From contig NZ_PYBW01000084.1 of the NCBI RefSeq assembly GCF_003205575.1, forward strand, positions 41,810 to 105,809: a stretch of DNA of 64,000 bases. The letters are read 5' to 3'. The stretch comes from Streptomyces tateyamensis (lineage in GTDB: Bacteria > Actinomycetota > Actinomycetes > Streptomycetales > Streptomycetaceae). The position numbers were made by a program, and so were the translations under genes. This document shows, one piece after another, positions 6,823 to 14,944 of this stretch. Within the stretch, counting starts at the first letter, position 1. Each line of letters opens with the position of its first letter. The notes below the pieces were generated by a model, which did no database searches, was not told where the DNA came from, and saw only the letters and a list, made by a program, of their open reading frames with translations.

Positions 6823-8226
6823 GTGGAGTGGTTCGGCGCACCCGACTTCGCGCTCAGCCGGCTGGTGCTGCAGCGGCTGCTGGCGCTCGTCTACCTGGTG
6901 GGCTTCGTCGCGGCGGCCCGGCAGTTCCGGGCGCTGATCGGCGAGCACGGGATGCTGCCGGTGCCGCGCTACCTGCGCCGGCGGGGCTGGCGCCAGGCGC
7001 CGAGCCTGTTCCAGTGGGGCTACACCGACCGGCGGTTCGCGATGGTGTCCTGGAGCGGCGCGGCGGTGGCCGCGGCGGTGCTGGCGGGCGCCGCCGACGC
7101 GGTGCCGCTCGGGGCGGCCATGGCGCTGTGGGCGGTGCTCTGGGTGCTGTACCTCTCCATCGTCAACGTGGGGCAGACCTGGTACTCCTTCGGGTGGGAG
7201 TCCCTGCTGCTGGAGGCCGGGTTCCTGGCGGTCCTGCTCGGCAACGCCGAGGTCGCACCGCCGCTGCCGGTGCTGCTGCTCTACCGCTGGCTGCTGTTCC
7301 GGGTCGAGTTCGGGGCCGGGCTGATCAAGCTGCGCGGCGACCCCTGCTGGCGGGATCTCAGCTGCCTGCGGTACCACCACGAGACGCAGCCGATGCCGGG
7401 CCCGCTGAGCTGGTACTTCCACCACCTGCCGGCCCCACTGCACCGGGTGGAGACGGCCGCCAACCACCTGGCCCAGCTGGGTTTGCCGGTGTTGCTGTTC
7501 GCCCCGCAGCCGTTCGCCTCGGTGGCGGCCGGCGCGGTGGTCGTCACCCAGCTCTGGCTGGTCGCCTCCGGCAACTTCGCCTGGCTGAACTGGCTCACCA
7601 TCGCGCTCGCCTTCGGGGCGTTGCGGCTGCCCGGCTCGGGCCGGTCGGCGATGGGTGCGGCGCCGCTCTGGTTCGAGGTGCTGGTCCTGGGCTGCACCGC
7701 GCTGCTGCTGGTGCTCAGCTACCGGCCGGCCCGCAACCTGCTGTCGCGCCGTCAGCTGATGAACCACTCGTTCGACCGGCTGCACCTGGTGAACGCCTAC
7801 GGGGCGTTCGGCAGCATCAGCCGGGTCCGCTTCGAGGTGGTGCTGGAGGGCACCGAGGAGGCGGTGCTCACCGAGCGCACGGTCTGGCGGGAGTACGGCT
7901 TCAAGGGCAAGCCGGGGGCGCTGAGCCGGCGCCCGCGCCAGTACGCCCCCTACCACCTGCGGCTGGACTGGCTGATGTGGTTCGCCGCGCTCTCCCCCGA
8001 GTACGCGCGGCCCTGGCTGCGGCCGTTCGCCGAGCGCCTGGCGGCCGGGGACCGGGGCACCCTGCGCCTGCTGCGGCACAACCCGTTCCCCGACCGGCCG
8101 CCGCACTGGGTCCGCGCGGTCAGCTACCGGTACCGCTTCACCACCCGCGCCGAACGGCGCGCCACCGGCCACTGGTGGCACCGGTCCGACCCGCGCCCGT
8201 ACCTGGCCCCGGTCAGCCGGCGCTGA
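6823..8226 (+). CDS. lipase maturation factor family (LMF1-like) membrane protein
   Basis: About 467 residues. The N-terminal half is a multi-spanning membrane domain with roughly seven to eight hydrophobic segments; the conserved core includes TWYSFGWESLLLEAGFL and RVEFGAGLIKLRGD. The C-terminal half has the family block MNHSFDRLHLVNAYGAFG, then EYGFKGKPG and LRLDWLMWFAAL. In animals LMF1 helps fold dimeric lipases; the bacterial role is not known. Start chosen is GTG at 6823 (M-EWFGAPDF), where family similarity begins; the frame is open upstream but there opposes the M24 gene. The ribosome site is weak (GAGGGG very close). Divergent from the M24 gene by 78 bases. Confidence 0.82.
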   Translation: MEWFGAPDFALSRLVLQRLLALVYLVGFVAAARQFRALIGEHGMLPVPRYLRRRGWRQAPSLFQWGYTDRRFAMVSWSGAAVAAAVLAGAADAVPLGAAMALWAVLWVLYLSIVNVGQTWYSFGWESLLLEAGFLAVLLGNAEVAPPLPVLLLYRWLLFRVEFGAGLIKLRGDPCWRDLSCLRYHHETQPMPGPLSWYFHHLPAPLHRVETAANHLAQLGLPVLLFAPQPFASVAAGAVVVTQLWLVASGNFAWLNWLTIALAFGALRLPGSGRSAMGAAPLWFEVLVLGCTALLLVLSYRPARNLLSRRQLMNHSFDRLHLVNAYGAFGSISRVRFEVVLEGTEEAVLTERTVWREYGFKGKPGALSRRPRQYAPYHLRLDWLMWFAALSPEYARPWLRPFAERLAAGDRGTLRLLRHNPFPDRPPHWVRAVSYRYRFTTRAERRATGHWWHRSDPRPYLAPVSRR

Positions 8227-8272
8227 GCACCATGCGGGCCGGACCCGGCGCCCGCACGGCATCCGATGTTTC

Positions 8273-8301
8273 TCTCGACATCAATTATCTTGACATCAAG
8301 A
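8273..8301. promoter_or_regulatory. direct-repeat / palindrome operator before the MFS gene
   Basis: TCTCGACATCAA (8273-8284) is repeated 15 bases on as TCTTGACATCAA (8288-8299), and the second copy extends to TCTTGACATCAAGA, a 14-base inverted repeat with 12 of 14 positions symmetric, like MarR-family operators. The spot is strikingly AT-rich for this genome. The second copy also contains a perfect -35 hexamer TTGACA (8290-8295), though no good -10 follows. No regulator gene adjoins it, so the regulator would be encoded elsewhere. Confidence 0.55.
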
Positions 8302-8326
8302 GACATCTCGGCGAGGCTGCTCCCCG

Positions 8327-9670
8327 ATGATCGTGTACGACGGGGAACGGGGCCGAAGGATGGCACGGCACGGAAGCGGTGACGGGTTGCTGGCGCAGCT
8401 GCGGCGGCCGCCGGGCGGGCGCGATGCGCGGACCATGCTGGCCGCGCAGGCGGTGGACCGGACCGGGAGCGGGGTGTGGGCGGCCGCCTCGGTGCTGTAC
8501 TTCACCTTCGTCTGCCACCTGGACGCCCGGCAGGTCGGCCTGCTGGTGGGCGTGGCGGCGGTGGCCGGGATCGCGGGCTCGCCGGTCGCCGGGCGGCTGG
8601 CCGGGCGGCTGCCGGTGCGCGGCCTGCTGATGGGCAGTCACCTGCTGCGGGTGGGCACCATGGCGCTGATGCTGCTGGTGCACAGCTTCGCCGCACTGAC
8701 GGCCGTGGTGGCCGTCACCTGCCTGGCCGAGCGCGGCGCCAAGACGCTGGAGATGATCTTCGCCACCCGGGTGGCGGGCGAGCGGCGCGGCACCTACCAG
8801 GCGCTCTTCCGGACCGTGGCCAACGCGGGCACGGCGGTCGGCGCCGGCCTGGCGGCGGTCGGGCTCGCCGTCGGGACCACCGACGCCTACCGCGCACTGA
8901 TCGTGGCCAACGGGCTCTCCTACCTGGCCGCGGCCTTCCTCGCCTGGCGCACCGGCGAGCTGCCGCCCGCCCCCCAGGCGGCCCCGGCCGAGCAGGCACA
9001 GGCCGGGACCAACCCCTGGCGGGACCGCGGCTACCTGCTCTTCGTGCTCCGGGACACCGCGCTCTGCCTGGACGACTCGCTGCTGGGCGTCGGCCTGCCG
9101 CTCTGGCTGATCCACCACACCGCGGCCCCGCACGCCCTGGTACCGGTCTTCCTGGTCCTCAACACGGTGCTGGTGGTGTTCCTCCAGCTGCCGGTCTCGC
9201 GCCGCACCGACGGACCGCGCCGGGCGGCCACCGCGGTCGGCTGGTACGGGGTGGCCCTGCTCGGCGCCTGCGCCGCGATGGCGGCCGCGACCGGGGGCGG
9301 GGCGGTACGGGGCTCGGTGGCGCTGCTGGCGGCGGCGGTGCTGGTCACGCTGGCCGAGCTGATCCGCTCGGTCAGCTCCTGGGAGCTGGCGGTCAGCCTG
9401 GCCCCGGACCAGGCGCAGGCGGCCTACCTGGGGGTGGCCGGGATGTCCCAGTCGGTGCAGAAGTCGCTCGGCCCGCTGCTGCTCACCGGCGTGGTGATGA
9501 CGGCGGGTCCGCTCGGCTGGCTGGCGCTGGGCACCGGGGTGACGGCGGTCGGCGCGGTGCAGCGGCTCGGCGCCCGGCGGCGGCTGGCGGCCCTCGGGCG
9601 GCCGGGGAGCGTCCTGGTGGCGGCCTCGGCGGCGCAGCCGGCCCGCGCGGTCAGCGCTGCTGGCAGCTAG
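8327..9670 (+). CDS. MFS transporter
   Basis: Predicted 12-segment major facilitator protein (447 residues) with hydrophobic segments through residues about 45-430, a loop rich in Ala, Pro and Gln around 215-235, and basic loops such as GRLAGRLPVRGL between segments 2 and 3 typical of drug/metabolite exporters. The substrate cannot be read from the sequence. Two starts are possible: ATG 8327, or ATG 8360 (MARHGS), which has a purine-rich stretch before it. An operator-like repeat lies just upstream, suggesting ligand-induced expression. Its 3' end overlaps the convergent glycosylase gene by 20 bases. Confidence 0.85.
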   Translation: MIVYDGERGRRMARHGSGDGLLAQLRRPPGGRDARTMLAAQAVDRTGSGVWAAASVLYFTFVCHLDARQVGLLVGVAAVAGIAGSPVAGRLAGRLPVRGLLMGSHLLRVGTMALMLLVHSFAALTAVVAVTCLAERGAKTLEMIFATRVAGERRGTYQALFRTVANAGTAVGAGLAAVGLAVGTTDAYRALIVANGLSYLAAAFLAWRTGELPPAPQAAPAEQAQAGTNPWRDRGYLLFVLRDTALCLDDSLLGVGLPLWLIHHTAAPHALVPVFLVLNTVLVVFLQLPVSRRTDGPRRAATAVGWYGVALLGACAAMAAATGGGAVRGSVALLAAAVLVTLAELIRSVSSWELAVSLAPDQAQAAYLGVAGMSQSVQKSLGPLLLTGVVMTAGPLGWLALGTGVTAVGAVQRLGARRRLAALGRPGSVLVAASAAQPARAVSAAGS

Positions 9671-10457
9671 CACACCAGAACAGGTTGCGGGCCGCGTGCT
9701 CCTCGGTGCGGACCTCGCTGCCGCAGACCAGGCAGGGCTGCCCGGCCCGGCGGTAGACGTAGACCTCGCCGCCGTGGTCGTCCACCCGGGGCGGGCGGCC
9801 CATCGCCTCGGGGGTGTGCTCGGGGCGCACGGTGTCGATCCGGCCGGTCTCGGCACCCGCGCGCATCAGCTCGACCAGGTCCTGCCAGATCGGCTCCCAC
9901 TCGGCGCGGGTCAGCTCGCGGCCGGGGCGGTGCGGGTCGATGCCGTGCCGGAACAGCACCTCGGCGCGGTAGACGTTGCCGACGCCGGCCAGCACCTTCT
10001 GGTCCATCAGGAGCGCGGCGACCGTGCTGCGGCTGCGGCTGATCCGGTGCCAGGCCCGCTCGGGGTCGGCATCGGCGCGCAGCGGGTCGGGGCCCAGGCG
10101 GGCGTGCACCGCGTCCTTCTCGGCCGGGGTGAGCAGCTCGCAGGTGGTGGGGCCGCGCAGGTCCGCGTAGTGGTCCTGGTTCGCCAGCCGCAGCCGGACC
10201 AGGCCCACCGGCTCGGGGGCGGGCGCCGCACCGAAGGTGACGACGCCGTAGAGGCCGAGGTGGATGTGCAGCCAGGCGTGCGGGAAGCCGAGGAAGAGGT
10301 GCTTGCCGTCGGCCTCGGCCCGCTCCAGCGGCCGGCCGTCCACCAGCTTCGCCCCCGCGGCGAACCGCCCCTGCGGACTGGCCACCGCGACCGGCGCACC
10401 GCCGAACAGGCGCAGGTGCTCACGGGCGAGTCGGTGCAGGATGTGGCCTTCGGGCAT
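9651..10457 (-). CDS. Fpg/Nei-family DNA glycosylase (AP lyase)
   Basis: Base-excision repair enzyme that removes oxidised bases and nicks abasic sites. Begins MPEGH, so the catalytic Pro2 and Glu3 follow removal of Met1; the catalytic lysine is in EADGKHLF (about residue 52). The H2TH helices include DQKVLAGVGNVYRAEVLF (about 152-169), and the C-terminus has a four-cysteine zinc finger CLVC...CASC. 268 residues, the usual length. MPEGH members in actinobacteria group with endonuclease VIII-like Nei1, rather than Fpg. ATG start at 10457. Downstream of the P-loop gene on the same strand and tail-to-tail with the MFS gene. Confidence 0.92.
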   Translation of the reverse strand: MPEGHILHRLAREHLRLFGGAPVAVASPQGRFAAGAKLVDGRPLERAEADGKHLFLGFPHAWLHIHLGLYGVVTFGAAPAPEPVGLVRLRLANQDHYADLRGPTTCELLTPAEKDAVHARLGPDPLRADADPERAWHRISRSRSTVAALLMDQKVLAGVGNVYRAEVLFRHGIDPHRPGRELTRAEWEPIWQDLVELMRAGAETGRIDTVRPEHTPEAMGRPPRVDDHGGEVYVYRRAGQPCLVCGSEVRTEEHAARNLFWCASCQQR

Positions 10458-10499
10458 GCGGGCGAGCTTAGACCAGGTGGCGAGCGGGGCCCGCGCCGG

Positions 10500-11330
10500 T
10501 CAGCGGACCGGGCGGCCCGACAGGCGGGCCGCGATGATCCGGTCCAGAGCCTCGGCGGTGGCCGGCACGTCGAGCTGGGAGTTGTCGATGATGGGCAGCC
10601 CGGAGTTGTACCAGCCGGCCATCCGCCCGTGGATCAGGGCCACCTGCTCGTCGCTCAGCCGCCTGGTCCCGCTGCGGCGGGCGTTGCGGGCCAGCACCGA
10701 GTCCAGCCCGGGCAGCAGCACCACCGGGATCATCCCGGGCCCGATGTGCCGCCGCCAGCCGCCCAGGCCGATCGCCGGGCGGTCCGGGAAGACCGCGTCG
10801 TCGATGATGCAGGAGATGCCGTTGGCCAGGAAGTTGCGGCAGGAGAACCCGCAGGTGCGCCGGGCCAGCCGGTACTGCGCCTCGGAGTCGCTGTTCCACC
10901 CCGACTGCGGGTTGGCGAACCCGGACCGCACCCACTCCCGCACGTCGTCCAGGCTGATGTGCGCGGTCGGCGTGGTGCGCCGCTCGGCCCAGTGCCGGGC
11001 CACCGTGGTCTTGCCCGCGCCGGCCGGCCCGATCAGCAGCACCGCGAGCGGACCGGCCGGGGCCCCGGGCTGCGGCGAGGGGGCCGCGGGCAGCTGGACC
11101 GGCGCACCGGTGGGCATCACGAAGTGGCCGGTACCGCCGGGCGGCACCGCGGCGCTGGGTGCGCTCACCGACCGCCGCGGCGGCACCGCCGGCGGTGGCG
11201 GGACGGCCGGTGGCGGCGGCAGTTGAGCCCCGGTCGGCTGACCGGCGGTCAGCTGGGCGGCGGCGGGCGCGGGCGTGCCCGGCGGCAGTGGCGGACGCGG
11301 CGGCACCTCCCGGCCGTACTGCTGAGTCAC
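10500..11330 (-). CDS. P-loop kinase-like ATPase with Pro-rich N-terminus
   Basis: About 276 residues. The first ~90 are low-complexity Pro/Ala-rich and look disordered. The rest is an AAA_33/zeta-toxin-like nucleotide kinase fold: Walker A GPAGAGKTT (about 101-109), a base-contacting ISLDDVREWV, and the lid-like helix with RNARRSGTRRLSDEQV. Proteins of this fold phosphorylate small molecules or RNA ends; the substrate here is unknown, and no antitoxin partner is adjacent. Start chosen is the GTG at 11330 with GGAGG seven bases upstream; another GTG lies two codons earlier. Between aroQ and the glycosylase on the same strand. Confidence 0.72.
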   Translation of the reverse strand: MTQQYGREVPPRPPLPPGTPAPAAAQLTAGQPTGAQLPPPPAVPPPPAVPPRRSVSAPSAAVPPGGTGHFVMPTGAPVQLPAAPSPQPGAPAGPLAVLLIGPAGAGKTTVARHWAERRTTPTAHISLDDVREWVRSGFANPQSGWNSDSEAQYRLARRTCGFSCRNFLANGISCIIDDAVFPDRPAIGLGGWRRHIGPGMIPVVLLPGLDSVLARNARRSGTRRLSDEQVALIHGRMAGWYNSGLPIIDNSQLDVPATAEALDRIIAARLSGRPVR

Positions 11331-11401
11331 GGTCACACCTCCCGCCCGGGACACTACACGGCGCCCCGGCGGCGAGCCCAGCCCGCAACCGGGGCGCCAG
11401 C

Positions 11402-11857
11402 TCAGCGGGTGGCGAGCTGCTCCGCCAGGGCGCGCAGCGCCAGCTCGTAGGAGCCGATCCCGAACCCCGCGACGGTGCCGGAGGCGACCGCGGCGATCAC
11501 CGAGGTGTGCCGGAACTCCTCGCGCGCGTACGGGTTGGAGATGTGCACCTCGATCAGCGGCGCGGTGCGCTGGGCGGCCGCGTCCCGGATCGCGTACGAG
11601 TAGTGGGTGAACGCGCCGGGGTTGATCACCACCGGGGTCCGCTCGTCCGCCGCCCAGTGCAGCCACTCGATCATCTGCTGCTCGGAGTTGGTCTCCTTGA
11701 CCTCCACCTCGAGGCCGAGCTCCTTGCCGAGCGCGGTGCACCGCTGGACCAGCCCGGCGTACGAGGTGGCCCCGTACACGTCGGGCTCCCGGCTGCCCAG
11801 TCGCCCGAGGTTGGGGCCGTTCAGCACCAGGACGCGCTGCCCGAAAGGCCGGCTCAC
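11402..11857 (-). CDS. aroQ: 3-dehydroquinate dehydratase, type II
   Basis: Dehydrates 3-dehydroquinate to 3-dehydroshikimate, the third shikimate step, as a dodecamer. 151 residues, typical for type II. Visible landmarks: VLVLNGPNLGRLGSREPDVYG with the catalytic tyrosine of the flexible lid, NPGAFTHYSYAIRDA and the catalytic His segment EVHISNPYAREEFRHTS. Start GTG 11857 overlaps the aroB stop by 4 bases. It closes the compact aroC-aroK-aroB-aroQ run in which each gene overlaps the next. Confidence 0.96.
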   Translation of the reverse strand: MSRPFGQRVLVLNGPNLGRLGSREPDVYGATSYAGLVQRCTALGKELGLEVEVKETNSEQQMIEWLHWAADERTPVVINPGAFTHYSYAIRDAAAQRTAPLIEVHISNPYAREEFRHTSVIAAVASGTVAGFGIGSYELALRALAEQLATR

Positions 11858-12945
11858 GTGGCCGACACCTCCGCGTAGGCCGCCACCAGCAGCGACGGGT
11901 CCGGGCCCTCCAGCACCGAGGTCTTGGCCAGGCCGTCCAGCACGATGAAGCGGAGCAGGTCGCCGCGGGACTTCTTGTCGATCTTCATCGCGTCCAGCAG
12001 CTTCGGCCAGGCGTCGGCCCGGTAGGTCAGCGGCAGGCCGACCGAGGCCAGTACCGAGCGGTGCCGGTCCGCCGTCGCGTCGTCCAGCCGCCCGGCCAGC
12101 CGGCCCAGCTCCGCGGCGAACACCATGCCGACCGAGACGGCCGCGCCGTGCCGCCACTTGTACCGCTCGTTGCGCTCGATCGCGTGCGCCAGGGTGTGGC
12201 CGTAGTTGAGGATCTCGCGCCGGCCAGCCTCCTTGAGGTCGCCGGAGACCACGTCGGCCTTGACCTGGATGGCCCGCTGGATCAGCTCCACGGTGTGCGG
12301 CCCGCCCGGGGTCCTGGCGCCCTCGGGGTCCGCCTCCACCAGGTCGAGGATGACCGGGTCGGCGATGAAGCCGCACTTGATCACCTCGGCCAGGCCGGAG
12401 ACGTAGTCGTGCACCGGCACCGTCTCCAGGGTGGCCAGGTCGGCCAGCACGCCCACCGGCGGGTGGAAGGCGCCGACCATGTTCTTGCCCTCGGGGATGT
12501 TGATCCCCGTCTTGCCGCCGACAGCCGCGTCCACCATGCCGAGCAGCGTGGTGGGGATGGCGATCCAGCGCACCCCGCGCAGCCAGCTGGCGGCGACGAA
12601 GCCGGCCAGGTCGGTGGTCGCACCGCCGCCCAGGCCGATGATCACATCAGTGCGAGTGAAGCCGGTCTGGCCCAGCGCGGACCAGCAGAACGCGGCCACC
12701 TCGGCGCTCTTGGCCTCCTCGGCGTTCGGCACCTGGAGCGCGATCGCCTCGTAGCCCTGGGCCTGCAGGTCCTCGCGGACGGCCTCGCCGGTGGCGGCCA
12801 GCGCCTCCGGGTGGATGATCGCCACCCGGCGCGCCTGGGTGCCGATCAGCCCGCCCAGCTCGCCCAGCAGCTGGTGCCCGATCAGCACGTCGTACGGCTC
12901 GTGGCCGGCCGAACCGGCGACGTGGATGGTGACGGTGTCAGTCAT
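11854..12945 (-). CDS. aroB: 3-dehydroquinate synthase
   Basis: NAD- and metal-dependent cyclisation of DAHP to 3-dehydroquinate, second step of the shikimate pathway. 363 residues. Diagnostic parts: GLGGGATTDLAGFVAASWLRG (NAD contacts), PTTLLGMVDAAVGGKTGIN, and metal-ligand helices with EVIKCGFI and ILNYGHTLAHAIE. ATG at 12945 overlaps the aroK stop (ATGA). Translation is therefore probably coupled through aroK-aroB-aroQ. Confidence 0.97.
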   Translation of the reverse strand: MTDTVTIHVAGSAGHEPYDVLIGHQLLGELGGLIGTQARRVAIIHPEALAATGEAVREDLQAQGYEAIALQVPNAEEAKSAEVAAFCWSALGQTGFTRTDVIIGLGGGATTDLAGFVAASWLRGVRWIAIPTTLLGMVDAAVGGKTGINIPEGKNMVGAFHPPVGVLADLATLETVPVHDYVSGLAEVIKCGFIADPVILDLVEADPEGARTPGGPHTVELIQRAIQVKADVVSGDLKEAGRREILNYGHTLAHAIERNERYKWRHGAAVSVGMVFAAELGRLAGRLDDATADRHRSVLASVGLPLTYRADAWPKLLDAMKIDKKSRGDLLRFIVLDGLAKTSVLEGPDPSLLVAAYAEVSAT

Positions 12946-13457
12946 TGATCCTTCAGCTCCAACGATTCCAGCACGGCTTCGGCCACCTGCTCCGGGGTGC
13001 GGCCCCCGGTGTCCACCACCGCGGCCGCCACCTCCAGGTACAGCGGGCGCCGACGCTCCATCAGCTCGCGCCACTGCTGACGCGGGTTCACCGCCAGCAG
13101 CGGGCGCGGCGCGTCCAGGCCGACCCGGCGCACCGCGTCCGCCGGGGCGACCTCCAGGTACACCACCGGGCGGCCGCGCAGCAGCTCGCGGGTCTGCTCG
13201 GCCAGCACCGCGCCGCCGCCCAGCGCGAGCACCCCGGGGTGCTCGGCCAGCGCGTCGGCCACCGCCCGGCGCTCCAGCTCGCGGAAGTGCGGCTCGCCGT
13301 CCTGGATGAAGATCTCCGGGATCGGCTTGCCGTCCTGCTGCTCGATGTCCGTGTCGGTGTCCCGGAAGACGACACCGAGCCGCTCGGCCAGCAGTCGGCC
13401 GACCGTGCTCTTGCCGGCTCCGGGCGGGCCGACCAGGACCACCACCGGGGCGGTCAC
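12942..13457 (-). CDS. aroK: shikimate kinase
   Basis: Phosphorylates shikimate at O-3 using ATP. 171 residues. Walker A GPPGAGKSTVG near residues 10-20, the shikimate-binding DTDTDIEQQDG with the paired Asp, GGGAV at about 78-82, and the lid arginine region RPLLAVNPRQQWRELMERR. Start GTG 13457 overlaps the aroC stop by 4 bases, and its own stop overlaps aroB. Length and motifs are normal. Confidence 0.97.
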   Translation of the reverse strand: MTAPVVVLVGPPGAGKSTVGRLLAERLGVVFRDTDTDIEQQDGKPIPEIFIQDGEPHFRELERRAVADALAEHPGVLALGGGAVLAEQTRELLRGRPVVYLEVAPADAVRRVGLDAPRPLLAVNPRQQWRELMERRRPLYLEVAAAVVDTGGRTPEQVAEAVLESLELKDQ

Positions 13458-14638
13458 CGGACGATCAGGTGGTCGAGGTAGCCCTGCACGTTGCGCCGGG
13501 TCTCGGTGACGTGGTCGCCGCCGAACTTCTCCAGCACCGCGTCGGCCAGCACCAGGGCCACCATCGCCTCGGCCACGATGCCGGCGGCCGGCACGGCGCA
13601 GACGTCGGAACGCTGGTGGTGCGCCTTGGCCGGCTCGCCGGTGCGCACGTCGACGGTCTGCAGCGCGCGCGGCACGGTGGCGATCGGCTTCATGGCCGCC
13701 CGCACCCGCAGCAGCTCGCCGGTGGACAGCCCGCCCTCGGTGCCGCCCGAGCGCCCGGAGGTGCGCTTGACGCCGTCGGGGGTCGGCACGATCTCGTCGT
13801 GCGCCTGCGAGCCCGGGACCCGGGCCAGTTCGAAGCCGTCGCCGACCTCGACGCCCTTGATCGCCTGGATGCCCATCAGGGCGGCGGCCAGCCGCGCGTC
13901 CAGCCGGCGGTCCCAGTGCACGTGCGAGCCCAGGCCCACCGGCACGCCGTAGGCCAGCACCTCGACCACGCCGCCCAGGGTGTCGCCGTCCTTGTGGGCC
14001 TGGTCGATCTCGGCGACCATCCGCTTCGAGGCGTCGGCGTCCAGGCAGCGCACCGGGTCCTCGTCGAGCCGGGCCTCGTCGGCGGGCAGCGGCAGCACGC
14101 CGGCCGGGGCCTTGGCCGCGCCCAGCTCCACCACGTGCGAGACGATCTCGATCCCGCAGACCTCCTTGAGGAACGAGCGGGCCACCGTGCCGAGCGCCAC
14201 CCGGGCCGCGGTCTCGCGGGCGGAGGCGCGCTCCAGGATCGGGCGGGCCTCGTCGATCGAGTACTTCTGCATGCCGGCCAGGTCGGCGTGGCCGGGGCGC
14301 GGGCGGGTCAGCGCCTCGTTGCGGGCCAGGCCGGCCAGCACCTCGGGGTCGACCGGGTCGGCCGACATCACCTGCTCCCACTTGGGCCACTCGGTGTTGC
14401 CGACCATGATCGCCACCGGCGAGCCCATCGACTCGCCGTGCCGCACGCCGCCCAGGAAGGTGACCTGGTCCTGCTCGAACTTCATCCGCGCGCCGCGCCC
14501 GTAGCCGAGCCGGCGCCGGGCCAGCGCGTCGGCCACCGCCGCCGTGGTCACGGGCACGCCCGCGGGCAGGCCCTCCAGGGTGGCAACCAGGGCGGGGCCG
14601 TGCGACTCCCCCGCCGTCAGCCAGCGCAACGTTCCCAA
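13454..14638 (-). CDS. aroC: chorismate synthase
   Basis: Makes chorismate from EPSP with reduced FMN, the branch-point precursor for aromatic amino acids and for the folate genes pabB/pabC in this window. 394 residues. Signatures: TAGESHGPALVATLEGLPAG at the N-terminus, GRGARMKFEQDQV, RPGHADLAG, and SGRSGGTEGG plus RSDVCAVPAAG toward the C-terminus. Start chosen is TTG 14638 (LGTLRWLTAGESHG) because AAGGAG lies five bases upstream and family similarity starts exactly there; the open frame continues upstream without similarity. First gene of the aroC-aroK-aroB-aroQ unit. Confidence 0.96.
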   Translation of the reverse strand: MGTLRWLTAGESHGPALVATLEGLPAGVPVTTAAVADALARRRLGYGRGARMKFEQDQVTFLGGVRHGESMGSPVAIMVGNTEWPKWEQVMSADPVDPEVLAGLARNEALTRPRPGHADLAGMQKYSIDEARPILERASARETAARVALGTVARSFLKEVCGIEIVSHVVELGAAKAPAGVLPLPADEARLDEDPVRCLDADASKRMVAEIDQAHKDGDTLGGVVEVLAYGVPVGLGSHVHWDRRLDARLAAALMGIQAIKGVEVGDGFELARVPGSQAHDEIVPTPDGVKRTSGRSGGTEGGLSTGELLRVRAAMKPIATVPRALQTVDVRTGEPAKAHHQRSDVCAVPAAGIVAEAMVALVLADAVLEKFGGDHVTETRRNVQGYLDHLIVR

Positions 14639-14669
14639 CGGTGCTCCTTCGTCAGCGGGCCGGGCGGCA

Positions 14670-14703
14670 TTGGGGGTACCTCCCGGCCGAAGGCTGGGGG
14701 AGG
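14670..14703. repeat. intergenic palindromic repeat (REP-like), copy 2, before aroC
   Basis: Contains TCCCGGCCGAAGGCTGGGGG, nearly identical to the core of the repeat after nusB (4500-4530); both fold as a GGCC-GAA-GGC stem-loop flanked by C and G runs. It lies in the 306-base gap between aroC and the divergent small membrane gene. The rest of that gap shows no convincing gene. Confidence 0.6.
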
Positions 14704-14944
14704 GGCCGCGGGCCCGACCGGGCTCTCTTGCCGGGCCCGGAACGCCAGGCCCTCCCCCGGATCCTTTCACGACCGCGGTGCGGGCCGGTCCTGCGGTCCG
14801 CCCAGCGGACAGCGTGGCGGACAACTCTCGCATGTCTGTTCGGCGATCGGGCATCCTGGGAGCGGACCGCGACCGCGGGCCACCGGACGAGACGCGCCGT
14901 CCCCGGACCGACAGACGACGCAGCCTCGTCAGGAGTGTGCCGTG

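Noticed and set aside
6745..8262. Apparent 506-codon N-terminal extension of the M24 protein
   Set aside because: It is the opposite face of the LMF-like gene; the ATG at 6744 begins the recognisable N-domain.
9651..9670. 20-base overlap of MFS and glycosylase genes as a frameshift artefact
   Set aside because: Both proteins end normally and the overlap is a plain tail-to-tail arrangement.
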